Below are positions 30,101-43,228 of a DNA stretch of 64,000 bases, in pieces; the first letter of the stretch is position 1; each line of letters begins with the position of its first letter. The position numbers and the translations under genes are program-made. The DNA comes from Rhabdornis inornatus. Taxonomy: Eukaryota > Chordata > Aves > Passeriformes > Rhabdornithidae. The notes under the pieces were generated by a model, which was given only the letters and a program-made list of their open reading frames with translations, searched no databases and had not been told where the DNA came from. Location of the stretch: the NCBI GenBank assembly GCA_013397075.1, contig VWZS01004475.1, forward strand, positions 1-64,000, read 5' to 3'.

Positions 30101-33100
30101 CTCACTTGTCTTTGGATGAAATCAGGTGTAAACACTGAGTCGATGAAACTTTATTTCCCTCATCATTATTATTAAAATTATTAATTTTTCCAAAGACTGC
30201 TCTGGTTTCTCTTAGATGTTTGCATTGGCATGCAGTCTCAATACTCATGTATCAGACTAAGATATAATACTCAATATGAAGATCTCTGCGTCATCACTTT
30301 TTGGAGGAGTATGCATTTCTTTCTAAGCACCCCACAGAGTGTTTAAAAAACCCACATCATCTGCTCTCAGCACTTTTGCAGTATTCACTCACCCCTTCAA
30401 TTAGGAACATGTGAGAGGAGAGGCCAACTGAAATGCTTACTAAAGGATAACTTGTTGGCAGGAATGAGAGTTTCTGGCAGCAATATCTGCCTCAGTTTTT
30501 CCATCCCCTCCCAAAGTGAGGGTGCAAATCTCTACACCATTCCCAGCCTGTGCCCAGCTTAGCAGCCCTTGCTGCTGAGCCATGGGTGGGCATCAAAGGA
30601 GCTGCCAAGCCTGGGAGAACAGGCCAGCTCTGCTCTGTATAATGCTTCTGAAAATAAGTTTGCAGGGAAGAACACAGTGCAGCCAGCAATGCAATACATG
30701 CCTGCCAAGAATGCAGCACTATATATTTTCTAAAACTTGATACAGTTATGGAAAAGCTGGAACTCCTGATATCGTGATCCTAATGTTTCCTATGACAGTT
30801 TGCTGGAGTAAACTGCGGGCTGCTCTTCTGATAAATATGAAGTTTGGAACTTACAGAAATTATGCAGCATCAAATGCTTTCTCTATTTTTCCAGGGACAT
30901 ATACCTGCACACAATAATATATACAAAAGAAAAAAAAAGATACTATGTAGGTGGGGTGAAGAATGTCTTTGATGTAATTTTAACAGGGAGGATGAATCTT
31001 GAAAGCTGTTTGGCACTTAAGGCATAACTCGCAAGGCAGCTACTTCTGCTTGAAAGATAAGAAATGGTTTAATTAATCAAAACAAAAAAGTTGGGCAGGT
31101 GTTGTAATAAAATAAACTTCTGACTTTTTTTATTGCAGCTGAAACACAAAGTTTTATTTAAGCAGAAGATAACCTGTGCAATCAGCTGGTCCTGGAAGCT
31201 GCAGTTATGCTTTTGACTGTGGACTTTTAACCAGGTGTGGAACAGTGGCTATCAGTTCCACATTAATTTATGTACATAAAAATCTGTGAGTGCAGAGTCT
31301 CACAGACCTGACTGACAGAAAACTCCCTTTCCTGACATCTGTGCATGAAGCTCTTCATGTTGTGCTGTTACTGTTAGCAAGGACCATGGCTATGACTGAA
31401 AGTTGTTTCCATTAAGGATGGGAACAAGAGTACGGTAGAAACAGGAACTGCAAAAGACAGGAAACAGAATATTATGATTGTTAGATAGATTATAAATGTA
31501 TTAGGTATGATGTGTGTGAATTCAGATAAAAATGCAAATAATTAATTGACTTTTTACATTAGGATAACAGACCCATACTCATCATATCCATCACAGGATA
31601 TGCAGAGCATAGATTTCCTCCCTATGGCCCATTGCAACAAAATATAAGCAAAAAAAATTCAACATTTATCCCTTAATAAGCATCTATGTACAATGTGTCT
31701 TAGAATTAATCAGAGAGAACCTTGATCTGTAAGCACCATGAAAACAGACCTAAATTTGAAACCATGCTCAACCCTTTTACTGAAAGTAAACTGAAGCCTT
31801 TTTGCATAAGTTAATTATTGCAAGACAGAACTGAAATGGAGTAGAAAGAAAATTTGGAAATTATTTGTCCTCTGCATAGATCTGTTTGGTTGAAAGGGAG
31901 CAATCACATCCTTTTAAAATATTGTTCAAATTCCAATAGCTGGACCATTGCATGATAATGCTCAAAACTGCTGGCGTGAGGTGAGTTTTCCAGAACCACC
32001 ATGCACACCGCATGAATGTGTGACCAGAGCCTCAGAGGCTAATCCTGCAGGGGCTGTAGAAATTCCAGATTAATTTTACAATAACAATCTATCACACCAA
32101 CACTGGATCAGTAGGTAAAAATGCTTAGTGCCCAGACCTCTACTTACACATCGAGGATGATTAGGGCAATTTCAGGTGACCTCAGCCAAGATTTAAGCTG
32201 GTTCCCTGACTGGAACATCCTCTTCCTGTGATTAAAGCCCTTTTGAGGGCTGTTCACTGGTTGAAGCTTTGTATCATCATTAGGAGTGATGACTGTATTT
32301 AATGTACATACAGAGCAGAGATTTTGGTTGAGTTTCCCCCTAAATACATTCAGTTTGCTGCTACCAGAACCAGTCCAAGAACTGCACCAGCATGGAGTAA
32401 GTGGGGGTGACTTGGATGTTTATGTCAAAGTACTCTAGAAAGAAATGTCAGTGTGGAAACTTCTTTGATGACTGGAACACTCTTGCCCAATGCAAGATAT
32501 GTATGAGCCAGCAGTTTGTCAAAAGTATGTGAGACCTGGCATCTGCTATTAACCTCTCTGCTGTCTGACACTGTTAGAAGTCAGCCCTAAATTCATGTTG
32601 CATGAGGTTCATCAAGGACTTCTTATTGTATTTCACTAAATTTAGAAATACATGAGGATATAATATTTTTCTGGTTGCCTTCAGCAACAGCTACCACATT
32701 TATCTGGGTCACTCCACGTGGAAAGACAGGTTCGTTGCAATAAAAAGCAGAAAGGAGACAGGTTTAATAAATTAAAATCATCAAGTGACAAGTTTGTTGA
32801 CATAATTCAAGTTAAGGTCATATTCACCCAGGGCTGTGAAACTCAAAGGCACAAGGGAAACAGGATCTGTTTGTCTGGATCAACTTGTAAGTCTGTAGCT
32901 GTGCAGAAACTGGTGAGCATCTTGCTAGTGAGGCACAGAAAACTTTTGATGACATAGTAGGTGCAGAATCTGGGACAACTGATAGTATCATACTAAGAAT
33001 GAAGAGAATATTAGAAGCAGTTAAGACCAAGGCAGAAGGCACATATCAAAACTAGTTAATTTAAGTGTAGATAATGGCTGTGTGAATATGAGTTGTGCAA

Positions 33101-35128
33101 AACAATTTTCAAGCCAAGTTAAAAAAAAAGGTGAAGTATTGCATTTATATCTTTGAGCTTATATAAAAAAATCATTAGCATTTTAATGCAGTGAGAAAGA
33201 AATTATTCATATTTACAGGAATAATACCGTCTTCTTCTCCTCATATTCTGAAATTAACATTTTTGATTTCTCAAAATGGTATTTCCTATGTATTTGTCTT
33301 TGTGATTGATATAAAATACTCCTTTACTTCCAGGTAAACACAGGAAAGAAATGTTATAAGATGAAATGAGCAGAGAAAATATTCCAGCAATGCTTTCGAA
33401 ATGCTAAAATCATTAGTTGCTCAATGAATAAAATTGATGAAAAAAAAAGAAATTAGGAAAGAAGGGAGAAATGAGGTGAGTAATGAGAAAGAAAAGAGAA
33501 ATATATTTAAAAGCATTTAATATGTTGGCAGATATACAAATATCTAGTTTACAATGACTTGCTTCCTAGACTCTCTTTTGGTCATGGAACCTGTTTTAAA
33601 AAGCGAGCTGGAATTCATATATTTGTTCATGAAGTTTGTTACTTGATAGGATTTGACACTCTTACTGAGTACTGTTCTGCTGCTACAAGGCAGTTTCCTT
33701 TTACTGTCCAAACATGTCTTACCAGCATGATTTGATTGGCCCTCAACAAAATTGCTATGATAAAAAAAATTCTCAAAGAACAATAATTGCAAAATTTCCC
33801 TCAACAGTGACTCAATTGTGAACAAGATTAAACATAAATGCAATAGAAGAAGAGAAATGTTGAGCAACTAAACCTGAGTCTTGCCACAGGAGACACCCAG
33901 TAAAGCTAATTTTGCAAAAAGACACGAGTCTTGAATATACTCTTCTGGAAAGGAACATTAAAATACAACTTCCTGTGAGGCAACTGGGCCAACACAATCA
34001 TCAGAAAATCGTATACGAAAGGAAGATTAAACTCTAAGGAAGATTAAGCTCTTCAAAGTGAATAACCTGTTGCAGAACACCAAACTACAAAAGTGATTGG
34101 TGAATGCCTGGAAGCAAGAGTTCAGAAGCTGAAGGGTGGATCTTTAGTTTAGCTTGCTTAGGTACACGTCATCAACATAATCTCTGTTTCTTGCTTGTCA
34201 AAGTTCTTTGTTTCTCCATTGTGTTTTCTTTTTCATTGTCCCGGTTTTTGGCCCTCACCTTGAGCAGTGAAACACACAGGAACACACAGCCTGTGGGATA
34301 AGAATAGCCGTAGCTGAGAATAAATTCTCCTGACACACCTCTAGTGTGGACACTGTCCTTCAAAACCAGGCAAATTTGCTTTACAGATCTGTTCCTATTT
34401 GTCTGCACTGTGCTATGTAGACAGAACTGCTGTATCACTTTTTTTCCACTGTTGTTCCTAACAAGTGCATTCCCAAATTCTTTATGATGTTCGTATATAA
34501 AATAATAATGTTGTGGTACAGTAGCTATCAGAGGAAATGAAGACTAGAAACAAAAGAAACTATGGCAAAAATCCCTCTTAGTGCTAAGTAGTAACTCTTG
34601 AGCTTCACAGGAAAAATGAACAAGGATGGAGTGCATGAACTTCATTAGTATCTAAGATGCAAATGCAGAGAAGAGCAACTTGGCAGTTCTCTAAGTTTTG
34701 TGCTCTTTCAGATTTGCAGAATCCATCTCTTGGGCCAATTACCAGTGAACATGAACCAGTTAGAACAGCAGTGGCTAAGACAAACTCTTTTGCCAAGATA
34801 TTAGCATAAACTCTTCAAGTTGCTTAAAAAAAACTCTAGGAAGCGAACTTACCACTGAAACGAAGGCTGAGAGTAAAAATGTATAATGGTGTGATGTGCT
34901 GGAGAAAGAGTATTTATACTTTTTGTATTATAGCAGATAATTTTCTTTGCCTCAATCCTTCATTCCTGTAAGAGGGCTGGTAACAGCTTTGTAGCCAAAG
35001 ACTGCAGTGTCTGAATTTACTGCAGCTGATAGTAAGACTCATAGGTCAGGGGTTGACTGTGCTTACCCTGTACAAGCAGATAACAAACAAAAAGAGCCTA
35101 AACTTCAGAGCGTGCACTCTAAATAAGC

Positions 35129-35669
35129 TGTATTGGCTTTGGCTAGAGTACAGTAGCTTGAGTGGTGCTACGGTAAGGGTTTGGGATGAAATTAGCATGA
35201 GTAAGTTTCTTTTTGTGTTTTTGGTTTTTTTTTAATAAGGTTTTTTTGTTATTGTTGAGCAGCACTTACACAGAATATTTTCTGCTCCCCATCCCACCTA
35301 ATCGGTGAAGAAGTTAGGAGTGCACAAGGAAATGGGCGGGGGCACAGTTAGGAGAGCTTCCTGTGGGAAGAAGGTGGAAGGAGGGACATTTAGAATTATG
35401 GAATCTGTCTTCCCACGTAGCTCTGATGTGTGTTAGAGCCCAGTTTTCCTGAAGATGGCAGAGCACCTCCCTGCCAATGGGAAGTGGTGAATTAATTCCT
35501 TATTTTGCTTCGCTTTGCTGTGTGCACAGCCTTTGCTTTCCCTTTTAAACTGTCCTTATCTCAACCCAAAGGTTTTCACACTTTAGCTCTTCTTATTTTC
35601 TCCCCTGCTCCTCTGCAGGGGAGTGAGCAAGCAGCTGTGTTAGCTGCCTATCAAGGTTAAACCACGACA
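35129..35669 (+). mobile_element. Diverged avian ERV solo LTR (TG...CA)
   Basis: It begins TGTATTGGCTTTGGCTAGAG and ends GGTTAAACCACGACA. Inside are 'ttattgttgagcagcactta', 'cttatctcaacccaaaggtt' and a late 'ggggagtgagcaagcagctg'. These match, in order, the common avian LTR also present at 63023-63521. The middle part differs, so it carries a deletion or replacement. No internal retroviral genes are adjacent, which makes it a solo LTR. I recognise the family but do not assign a subfamily name. Confidence 0.8.
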
Positions 35670-38230
35670 GAAGTGAACCAAAAGAGCATTTGATTGAAAG
35701 GTGAAGGACAGCATTATCAGATGTACAACACTGCCTAACACAGTTGGGTGCTTCTCCAGTCAACAGATGTAGCAGCACCTCAGTATTCCACCTGGATTTT
35801 GTCATATGGTGCTACTTTTTACACTGTTCATCTCGTGTACTCATAGGAGTGTAAATATTTTCATTCATCTTACAACGGGAAACATGACTTTTTTTCCTCA
35901 GGATGATAATTATAGTTTATGTAAAACACTTATTAATACACTTCACATTTCTTTATTTCATGTTACTACAAAGGGAAAGATTTGCTCTCTATTTCAGTTG
36001 AGGTAATATGGGCTTCTCCTCTTATCCTAATATTCATATATGACAACTGAGTGTCTCCACTGCATTGATTTTCATAATTATCCAAGTTTCAACAAGCCAT
36101 TAATATTTTAATTATAATATTCTGACTAATTTGTTACAAGCTGATTTTCTGCAAGCTCATTTCTCAATTTATTACCCAAGAAATCTTCTATAGGCAAGAA
36201 TTAAATCATATCACAAGTTTGCTTTAAAGAAAAGAAACAAACAAACAATGAAAATTAATGCAAATCTAGCCACATGTACTTACAGAGATAAAAAATACTT
36301 GTACCAATTCATGCTTAAAGAGGATGTAATAGTTCCAGAACTAACTCCCACTAGATCTAGCCCTTCAAGTTTTCCTAAAGAAGCCCCTGCAGAAAAGAAC
36401 AGTAGAATTCCATATTTAATGTATTTTTGTTTGTGGAAGTTTTAAAAAGGCCATTTAGCTACAGACTGTATGCGTTCTTGGTTTAACTTAGGATCACAGG
36501 ATAAAGATCCTGAATTAGTTTCACAGCTCAATGTACTCCACAACAGTAAGTACAGAGAGCTTGAAAGTTCTCTTTCTCCTGTCCTACAACTTTCTACTGC
36601 TACATTTCCATCTCTTCTGCTGTCAGATCTCAGGAGAGAAGTTTAGCCGAGGTTTTTGTTCAGTATTTTTTGAGGATCCTGATGACAGATACTGATTGAA
36701 AGAGAACCTGGGGAACTTGGATCCTCCTATAGAAAGTGCATGTTCTAAAGTTCCATCTTGTGCTTGTCAGTAAAACTCCATCCTGAACAATCCACTGATT
36801 CTAAATAGGAAAATATTGAAAGTTAAATATTGAAGTGAGCCACCTGAAGATGGGCTATCTCTTACGCAATTAGTTCTAAAGCATTTAATGTTTTACACAA
36901 AGAAGAGAACACTGCAGCTGCATTGGAGAGGATGTCAGAGACAACAGTTAAAGGAACTGTGTTTCATATTAGAAGACCGACAGTAGCTGAAAAGAAGCAA
37001 TTTTATTGCTAATAATTCACTAGTTTTATGGTTCATCATTTAAAATGTCTGCAATTGATTTTAGAAACACAATACAGGACTACATTAACTACTAGTCCAG
37101 TCTATAACAGGACTCAGTTTACATTTTGAGACTCATTCTTCCTACTGGGGCCAAAGAAGATGATTTCCCCGACTCTGAGGAATCCACAGTTGAACAGAGG
37201 AGCAAATGTCACCTTTTTACCCATTCTGTCATTGTGAGTTGTAATAGAAACTTGTGGGGCTCACTTGTTAGGGAAACTTCCCAGTCTGACCATTCACAAG
37301 CCTCTCTGGCACGTGCACTTCCAATGCCAGAGATTTTCACTGCTGGGACTGAAGGCACTTTACAGAAGGAGGCTCCAGTGACCCAATGGGTCCCCATTTG
37401 GCTCCCCACACACCTCACTCATACAATCAGACCAGGTTTCCTCACCAGTTCAACCCCAGGTTTCCCATGGCAAAATCTCATTGTCTTTTTCCATAGCAAC
37501 TTATTCATGGTGCAGTAACACAGAAACTGCCTGAGTTGGTGTCTTGAGTAGGATCCCCAACCAAGGAACCCCATGGCTTTTATACCCTCAGTCTCCCCAT
37601 GTGCCAGTCTTGCAACACTCCCACTCTAGCTCCCGAGTCTTTGACTTCTGCCTCTTTCTCCATGCCCATAGCTGGCATCATGCCCTTTGTTATCCTAATG
37701 GCCACAATTCACAATTCCTGCCATGTCTCCCAGCATCCATTCACCTGGCTGGCATCACTCATCTTCATGTGTGTTATCTCAAAGCTTGCCAACATCCAAT
37801 TTCATCTCAGGGCTTTTTCCTATGACCAAAGCATACACTAGAAACAGTGTGCAGCTATGAAGGTGACATACCCATCCTCTCAAATTCTAGGACAGCATTT
37901 GGAGCCCAAAGGTAGCCAGTGATGGGTTATACACCACTTACAGGCAGATAATCTATGATCCAGAAAAGGCAAAGAATGGTTGTTCCTGGCATAATTATAT
38001 TCACCAAGTGAAGAACTACACCAGTTTAATTTTCAGGTGTAAAAATAGTAATTGCATGGTCTCAGGCTAAAAAATACGAACTAAAAGTACACAATAAATT
38101 CGAGTGCTTACTAGAAGTGAAATTTAATTTAACTCCTTGGAATTAAGATAAAAAATTATCTTGGGCTACCTCTGAAACTGCCATGATTCTCAACAGACTC
38201 GAACTTTGATCGGGGGTGGTGTCTCAGCAG

Positions 38231-38261
38231 GCAGGGATGCACAGTGCTTGAGCATCCCTGC
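38231..38261. repeat. GC-rich 10-bp perfect hairpin
   Basis: GCAGGGATGC at 38231-38240 pairs exactly with GCATCCCTGC at 38252-38261 across an 11-nt loop. It sits in an isolated GC-rich patch. Confidence 0.85.
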
Positions 38262-39513
38262 ACAGCCAGCCCGCAGCGTGCGCGGCTCCAGGCACTGCGG
38301 GAGCTGGCCTCAGGATGGCAGCATGAGATGGCAGAAAAGCAACAGCTTCCAATAATCAGTTCCAACCCAAACTGCATCCTGGGCTGCTGCAAATAAGCGA
38401 AATGCAAATTTAACGCTGCAGTAACAAACCACAAAATAATTTTAGGATGAAATAGAATTAGAAGGTATCATAATCCCACATCCAGACGGAGTGATGTATC
38501 CAGTTTTGTTTCTAGACAGCTATTTATTTTTCATAAGTGTTATGGTTTTTGTATTTTCATTTGGTGTGTGTTTGTCTGCTAGATACCACTTAATCACTGG
38601 CAGATGAAAAAGGAGCACAAAGTCAGATATCCAGGATTTCTGGGACAAAAAGGAAGTTAAAAAAACAAAGGGGAAGTTAAAAAGGCAGCAGAGAAGGGCA
38701 CCTTATTCAGTCAGCTTTCAAACCCAGCCCTCCTTCATCACAGCTCCCAGGCCTCTCTTCAATCAGTTTTCAAAATTACAGCTTATTTTCCTTCCTGAGG
38801 TTCATTTTGCTTTTCCTTTTGAAACCTGAAATATTTGAAGTGATGCCAGAGACAGCTGTATGTGGAAAGCAAAGACTTCTGCTAGAACCACTCTCTGCCT
38901 TCAAGTATGCCCTGTCCTGCTAAGCTGTAACCTTCACCTCGTGCAGATGGAGCAGGTCACAGAGTGCAGCAGTGCATCTTGAGACGAAGATATTACTTCT
39001 GTTTAAAGAAAGCACAGAAAATTTGGGGCACTGGGAAAGAAAAAGGTCACTAGAGACAATAAACTCCTTTTAATTCTGAGAAGAAATACCTATACCATCT
39101 CAAAAAGACAGTCTTTACTAGAAAAGTGATCTCTATAGACATGACTTATGTACAGGAAAACCTCACTTTGCAGCCAGTTATGTTCACTGATACCCTACCC
39201 CTCAGAAGCACTTGCAAGACAGGAGCTTCAATGTTAAATCTTCTCTGTTTGTCCCCTTTATTGTGTACAGCAAGTCCTCTGCATTTTGCAGCCTGTGCTG
39301 CCATCATGTGGCATGTTACATGTTCACGCACTGAAAATTAATAGAAAAAACAAAGGCATGATTTCCATCTCATTTGCTGCTGGCCTGGCACTGACTGCCA
39401 GGAAGTAGATGGAAGAATTGAATCCCCTGTAGCACTCGAAAGTTTTCTTCTTCTGATTCTCTCCTGTTTTTGTCCTTTGTCCTCAAAATCAGTAGAAAAT
39501 CCAGCCTCTCTTG

Positions 39514-39557
39514 ACAGTAAAATCTTGCCAAACAGTAAAATCTTGCCAAACAGTAAA
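39514..39557. repeat. 18-bp tandem duplication (about 2.4 copies)
   Basis: The unit ACAGTAAAATCTTGCCAA occurs at 39514-39531 and 39532-39549, followed by a partial third copy. Confidence 0.9.
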
Positions 39558-42500
39558 AGGCACAGAAGCTGCTGAGCCTTTGATATTGTGGGTCATTTCC
39601 AGCTTCACTGGAAAGCCTTACCTAGTAGCAATCAGAAGCTGGTAAACAGAGGGTTTAAGACTCCTACTAATTTTTTTTTTTTTTTTTACCTATCAAGAAG
39701 GAAAATTATGTCTTCATTTGGTAATGAGTTTCATTTTCTACCTCGATTTACATAAATAGTGTTATCTTTCTCTGTTGTCATAAAAGTAACTGGAAAATGG
39801 TTGTCTCTTGACCCTCTCTCCCCACCCAAACCACAGGAGGATTGACTGCAGTATTCCATTTCATTCCTCAGTAGTACTAATGAAAGGACTTAATATTTGC
39901 TGGAAAATTGCTACCTAAAAAAAATCTAGAGGATTTTAGTAATTCATTCCATCTCTGACCACCTAAACTAACACATCTCCACCATCTGTTTGTACCCTAC
40001 CATGTTTCATACATATTGCTAAGTAGAAAAGTTAATGCAAATCCTACTAAATGCAGGGAGAAGATCACATAAATTACAGTAAGCCTTGGATGATTTCTCT
40101 GGTGGTCAGGCAGTTTCTTTGCTGGTTAGACAGCAAAAGTTGCTAAAAATTAATTCCTAAAGAAGGAAAAAAAACCAAACCCAATAATACATGGAGCATG
40201 GTCTGTGATCAAAATGCCAAAAGTCATATAAACAAACAGCTTTTGCTTTTCTGCTGAAGGAATGATTAAACAGCCAAACACTGTTCATTAAACACACCAA
40301 ATTTCTGAGCAGCAACAAGAACCCAGCTACAGAACAAAACTCTGCTTTATTTTATACAGTTTTCTAAATATGATGACATATGGTTCCACTTTACATCTAG
40401 AGCCTGCAGAGCCATCCAAGTGCTCAGTGAACTGGCTCTTCTGGAATTCTGGTTAAAGTATGCAATATTTTCATTAACTTATTTCCCTTTCACTCAACAC
40501 TGATAAAAGAACATATCTTTTCCACGAAAGGAAAAAAAGCAAAACAAGACAAACTAAAAAATCCTACTGCCCCTGGGGAAACATTTAAAGGAGCTGTTGA
40601 TATTTCACAATTTTTTTTTCTTCTCGGATATCCATTATCAAGTAAGTGACACTTGGCTCCAGTGAACTATATCTCTCCAGGTAAACTTTGTTTTTGCTGT
40701 CAACAAGACTACTGCATGATACCACCTATTACTTCATCTAAAACCATTTTCATGTCATGTTTTAATTTAAATTAATTTTATCAACTGAGGATTACTTCAG
40801 TAAAGAACCAAGACTCCTTTGAAAGCAGAAACTACAATGAGCTTCTATTTGCCTTATTTGCAGAATAACTACTTGGCCAAAAGAATACAAAAGATGAAAA
40901 AAATAAATTGTTTCTAGGTCATACCTTCACTGTTTTAATATTAAGGATTTATGGGAAATTCTCATGTATTTCTTAATGAAGAAAATATGGCCTCAGAAGT
41001 TATTTTCTACTTGTTAGAAAGTTTCAGCTGAGCAGGAATGACTATGTTGTACACTGGAACTGGTGAATTGGCTCTATCAAAGGTCTTTCTTGACTTAGCA
41101 TATTATCTCTTGACAAATTTTCTCATCTTTCCAGTTGGTGCTGGAAGTAGTAAACATCATGTTAACAGCTTGAGTGTTAGTGTGGTGACCCTATCAATTA
41201 CAAATATTTAGTTAGGAGCATCATTACAAAGTGTGTTTCATTTCCATCAGCAGGAAAACTATACTATCTGCATAACAGAATTGATGTGAAATGAAAGGAG
41301 TAAACAACAGCTTGCAAAATAAATATCATGAAGTATTCCCCACCAAAGCTTCAGTAATTACTCCATGGAATAGACTGCCCTTAATACAACAATTAATTAA
41401 TTTTTCCAAATGAATTATGCAAGCCAATATTTTTTCTTCATTAATGTTTTGTTGGAGTCATTAAGTTCCATTAATGAATAACAAAGAAGCAATTGGAATT
41501 TTATTCTAGCTGATGTGTGCTAATGTGCTTAACTTGAACTAAATGTGTTTCCAGTATGTAATCAAATTTGAATCAATCAAATCGATTTACCACTTGAAGT
41601 CCTTTTGGAGCTGCAGCTGTTTTATATGGATGTCTCTTCCCAGAGAAGAATACAGACAAAACCCAAAAGACTACATGACTCTGGAACGTATAACATTGTA
41701 ATTAGGAACCAATCTGTCTGAGTTTTGTTAGGAGGGTACTGTTTTCCCTGCTCCAAGCTCCATTATAAATCAAAGTAGCTAAATTATTTCCTAGGAATAA
41801 ATTATCTAATGAATTTAGATTTCATAAAGCTTTGGAAGCTTTAGGAATTCTAGCTGATTTTTTACTTTTTTAAAATTGATTTTTCACAAAAAAGAGTGAA
41901 TAAATAAGCTAATGAAATAATTGGAACTTATGCAGCCTATACATTTTTGCCTACACATAATTGCATTCACGGATAGCCAATTAAGAAAATTGATGAACAA
42001 TGAACAGTGCATATAATTGTTACTGACAATTTTCATGAAAGCCTTTCTTCATGCAGCTCTCAGGAAAAATATTATAATTACATATATAATTACTTTTATA
42101 ATTATAATCAGAGCATACAGACAGGAGGTTTCCAGACTTTTAATGGAGGTGCACAGTGAGTGATAAAACAAGATGCAATGGGCACAAACTAGAAAACAGA
42201 AAATTCTGATTATTTTATTATTATTATTGCTCTTTTTAACTTACCAGAAAAACCACCAACCAACAAAACAGCTCTTGAGTGTGGTTGAACATGAGGATGC
42301 CCAGTATGGCTGCGAATCTTAGAAGTGCTTAAGATGAAACTGGAAATCACTCTAAGCCACCTGATCTGATTTGACCAGCTTTGAACATGGTTTGGAACAG
42401 ATGGCTTTCAGAGATCCTGTCCTACTTAATTATTCAGTGATTATAAAATTTGTTTAAACAAACATGTATTCACCAGCAATCTAATGCAAACAAGGTGGAA

Positions 42501-42939
42501 CTGGTAATATTGACACTGCAGATTTGTCTTTGTTAATAATAAGCTAATTTGACAACCCTGTAGACTAGAATTTTCAAAAGTATAGAAATATCTGAACTTT
42601 AAAACCTCTTCTGAGATACCTTATAGTTACTAAAGGGACACCTTAGATATAGCAAAAATATGACATTTGTTAGACATCCCTGAAGAAAAGGTGAAAAATC
42701 TTCTCAAAAGTTGTTGTAGTATATTTTTTACTTGTGGACATCCTTATAACTACCATTGTAGGGAAAAAAGTGTCTCCATCTTTCTCTACATTTTCTTGTG
42801 ACCAAGCTTCATAATAGGGGTCTATCTGAGGTCTGCAGTTATACCTCCAAAACTTAAAGAAAACTTATATTTCTATCAAACATTATTTGAATAAGCTTGT
42901 CACTGTCATACTAGTTCTATAAAAAGATTTTCAGTAGAA

Positions 42940-43228
42940 CTTGTTAAAGGATGCACTGTACTGTAAGTTCAGGACAAGAAGACATAGCCCCAGGGTCTGC
43001 CAGAGGATGTTCAGGCTGGACATCACAAAGATTTTCTTTATTGAAGGGGTGGTCAGGCATTTGAACAGATTGTCCAGGGTGGTCATGGAATCATCCTCCC
43101 TGAAGGTGTTCAGGAAATTACTGGATATGGCACTCAGTGCCATGATCTAGTTGACAAAGTGGAGTTGAAAGGTTGGACTTGGTGATCTTGGAGGTCTTTC
43201 CCAGCCTTAATGATTCTGTGATTCTGTA
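42940..43228 (+). mobile_element. CR1 LINE 3' end, sense orientation
   Basis: It contains 'ggtggtcatggaatcatcct'-type CR1 tail sequence, then 'ggttggacttggtgatcttg', and ends in the diagnostic octamer repeat ATTCTGTG (gattctgtgattctgt). It is a 5'-truncated copy of about 290 bp. Confidence 0.92.

Larger units (their letters stand above)
25600..35128. other. Intergenic: CR1 at 25.95 kb, otherwise no gene seen
   Basis: After the CR1 the stretch 26575-27360 is richer in GC and holds a (GGA)n run at 27099-27120. I could not assign it to a family. From 27360 to 35128 I see no gene, transposable element or RNA gene, only AT-rich unique sequence. A slightly GC-richer patch lies at 30480-30720. Confidence 0.5.
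35670..42939. other. Intergenic: no gene seen
   Basis: Mostly AT-rich unique sequence. Distinct patches are a C-rich block at 37126-37850 that may be an old retroelement, a GC-rich patch with a hairpin at 38220-38420, a short tandem duplication at 39514-39557, and an AT-rich block with many TAAT motifs at 41360-42110. Confidence 0.5.
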
